Of a stretch of DNA of 64,000 nucleotides, positions 62,030 to 64,000 are shown in pieces. Position numbers and translations under genes: made by a program. This DNA is from Pseudomonadota bacterium (GTDB lineage Bacteria > Pseudomonadota > Gammaproteobacteria > Xanthomonadales > Xanthomonadaceae). The notes under the pieces are model-generated. The model was not told the DNA's origin, did no database searches, and was given only the letters and a program-made list of their open reading frames with translations. The stretch lies in the NCBI GenBank assembly GCA_018242425.1, contig JAFEBX010000016.1:62001-126000 (forward strand), in the 5' to 3' direction. Within the stretch, counting starts at the first letter, position 1. Each line of letters begins with the position of its first letter.

Positions 62030-64000
<1,971 letters not shown>

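Overview
The window reads as a chromosomal housekeeping segment of a high-GC gammaproteobacterium of the Xanthomonadaceae/Lysobacteraceae (Lysobacter, Luteimonas, Thermomonas and relatives). The grounds are the gene order rpoE-rseA-degP-lepA-lepB-DUF4845-rnc-era-recO, the tmk-holB-pilZ string, a GyrA with Gln at the E. coli position 83, a non-canonical PilZ protein, two DUF3011 proteins and a CRP/Clp-type operator. The genus cannot be fixed from the sequence. I found no prophage, insertion sequence, CRISPR array or toxin locus.

Layout. 1-2.9 kb: mltG (5' cut), tmk, holB, pilZ, joined by 4-base overlaps. 3.0-3.25 kb: first copy of a dispersed repeat. 3.3-5.3 kb: a fatty-acid oxidation protein on the minus strand. 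5.5-14 kb: envelope-stress sigma factor, anti-sigma factor and protease, then lepA, lepB, rnc, era, recO. 14-19 kb: a REC-Hpt protein, rlmD, a CYTH protein, nagZ, hpt, mtnP and tRNA-Leu(CAA). 19.3-28 kb: a 59-residue ORF, a thiol-dioxygenase-like cupin and a complete ccmABCDEFGHI cytochrome c maturation cluster on the minus strand. A lipoprotein azurin gene splits the cluster between ccmB and ccmC, next to an FNR/ANR-type palindrome. 28-32 kb: methionine aminotransferase, an MsrA-thioredoxin-MsrB fusion, an omega-amidase and a TIGR04325 methyltransferase. 32-37 kb: rluB, scpB, scpA, an unidentified membrane protein, yciI, bolA and the second, inverted copy of the repeat. 37.4-45.4 kb: a small secreted protein, smc, zipA, ligA, epmA. 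45.4-52 kb: two DUF3011 proteins, mtnA, gyrA, an alpha/beta hydrolase. 52-56 kb: cysE and cysK, a bacterioferritin-like protein and a peroxiredoxin, a DnaJ-class chaperone, a PilH-like regulator. 56-59.3 kb: four overlapping minus-strand genes (DUF3147, CaCA antiporter, LOG, AcuI-like). 59.3-64 kb: lpdA, sucB and sucA (5' end outside the window).

How the genes work together. The methionine-salvage genes form a chain scattered over the window: mtnP, whose active site has the Asn expected for 6-oxopurines, would release hypoxanthine that the adjacent hpt recycles; mtnA takes the sugar phosphate onward; the aminotransferase and omega-amidase would close the cycle. The methionine sulfoxide reductase lies between those last two genes. 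The ccm cluster, azurin and the putative FNR box suggest oxygen-responsive respiratory chemistry. The rpoE-rseA-degP block is a compact envelope-stress module with a likely autoregulatory promoter. The scpA/scpB and smc genes give the complete condensin complex about 2 kb apart.

The observations I would check first are the FNR-like palindrome with the azurin insertion, the perfect TGTGA-N6-TCACA operator in front of an unidentified membrane gene, the two-copy repeat with 27-bp inverted arms, the Ca2+-loop motif inside the CaCA antiporter, and the DUF3011 pair with fixed cysteine spacing. None of them amounts to a clearly new defence or biosynthetic system.
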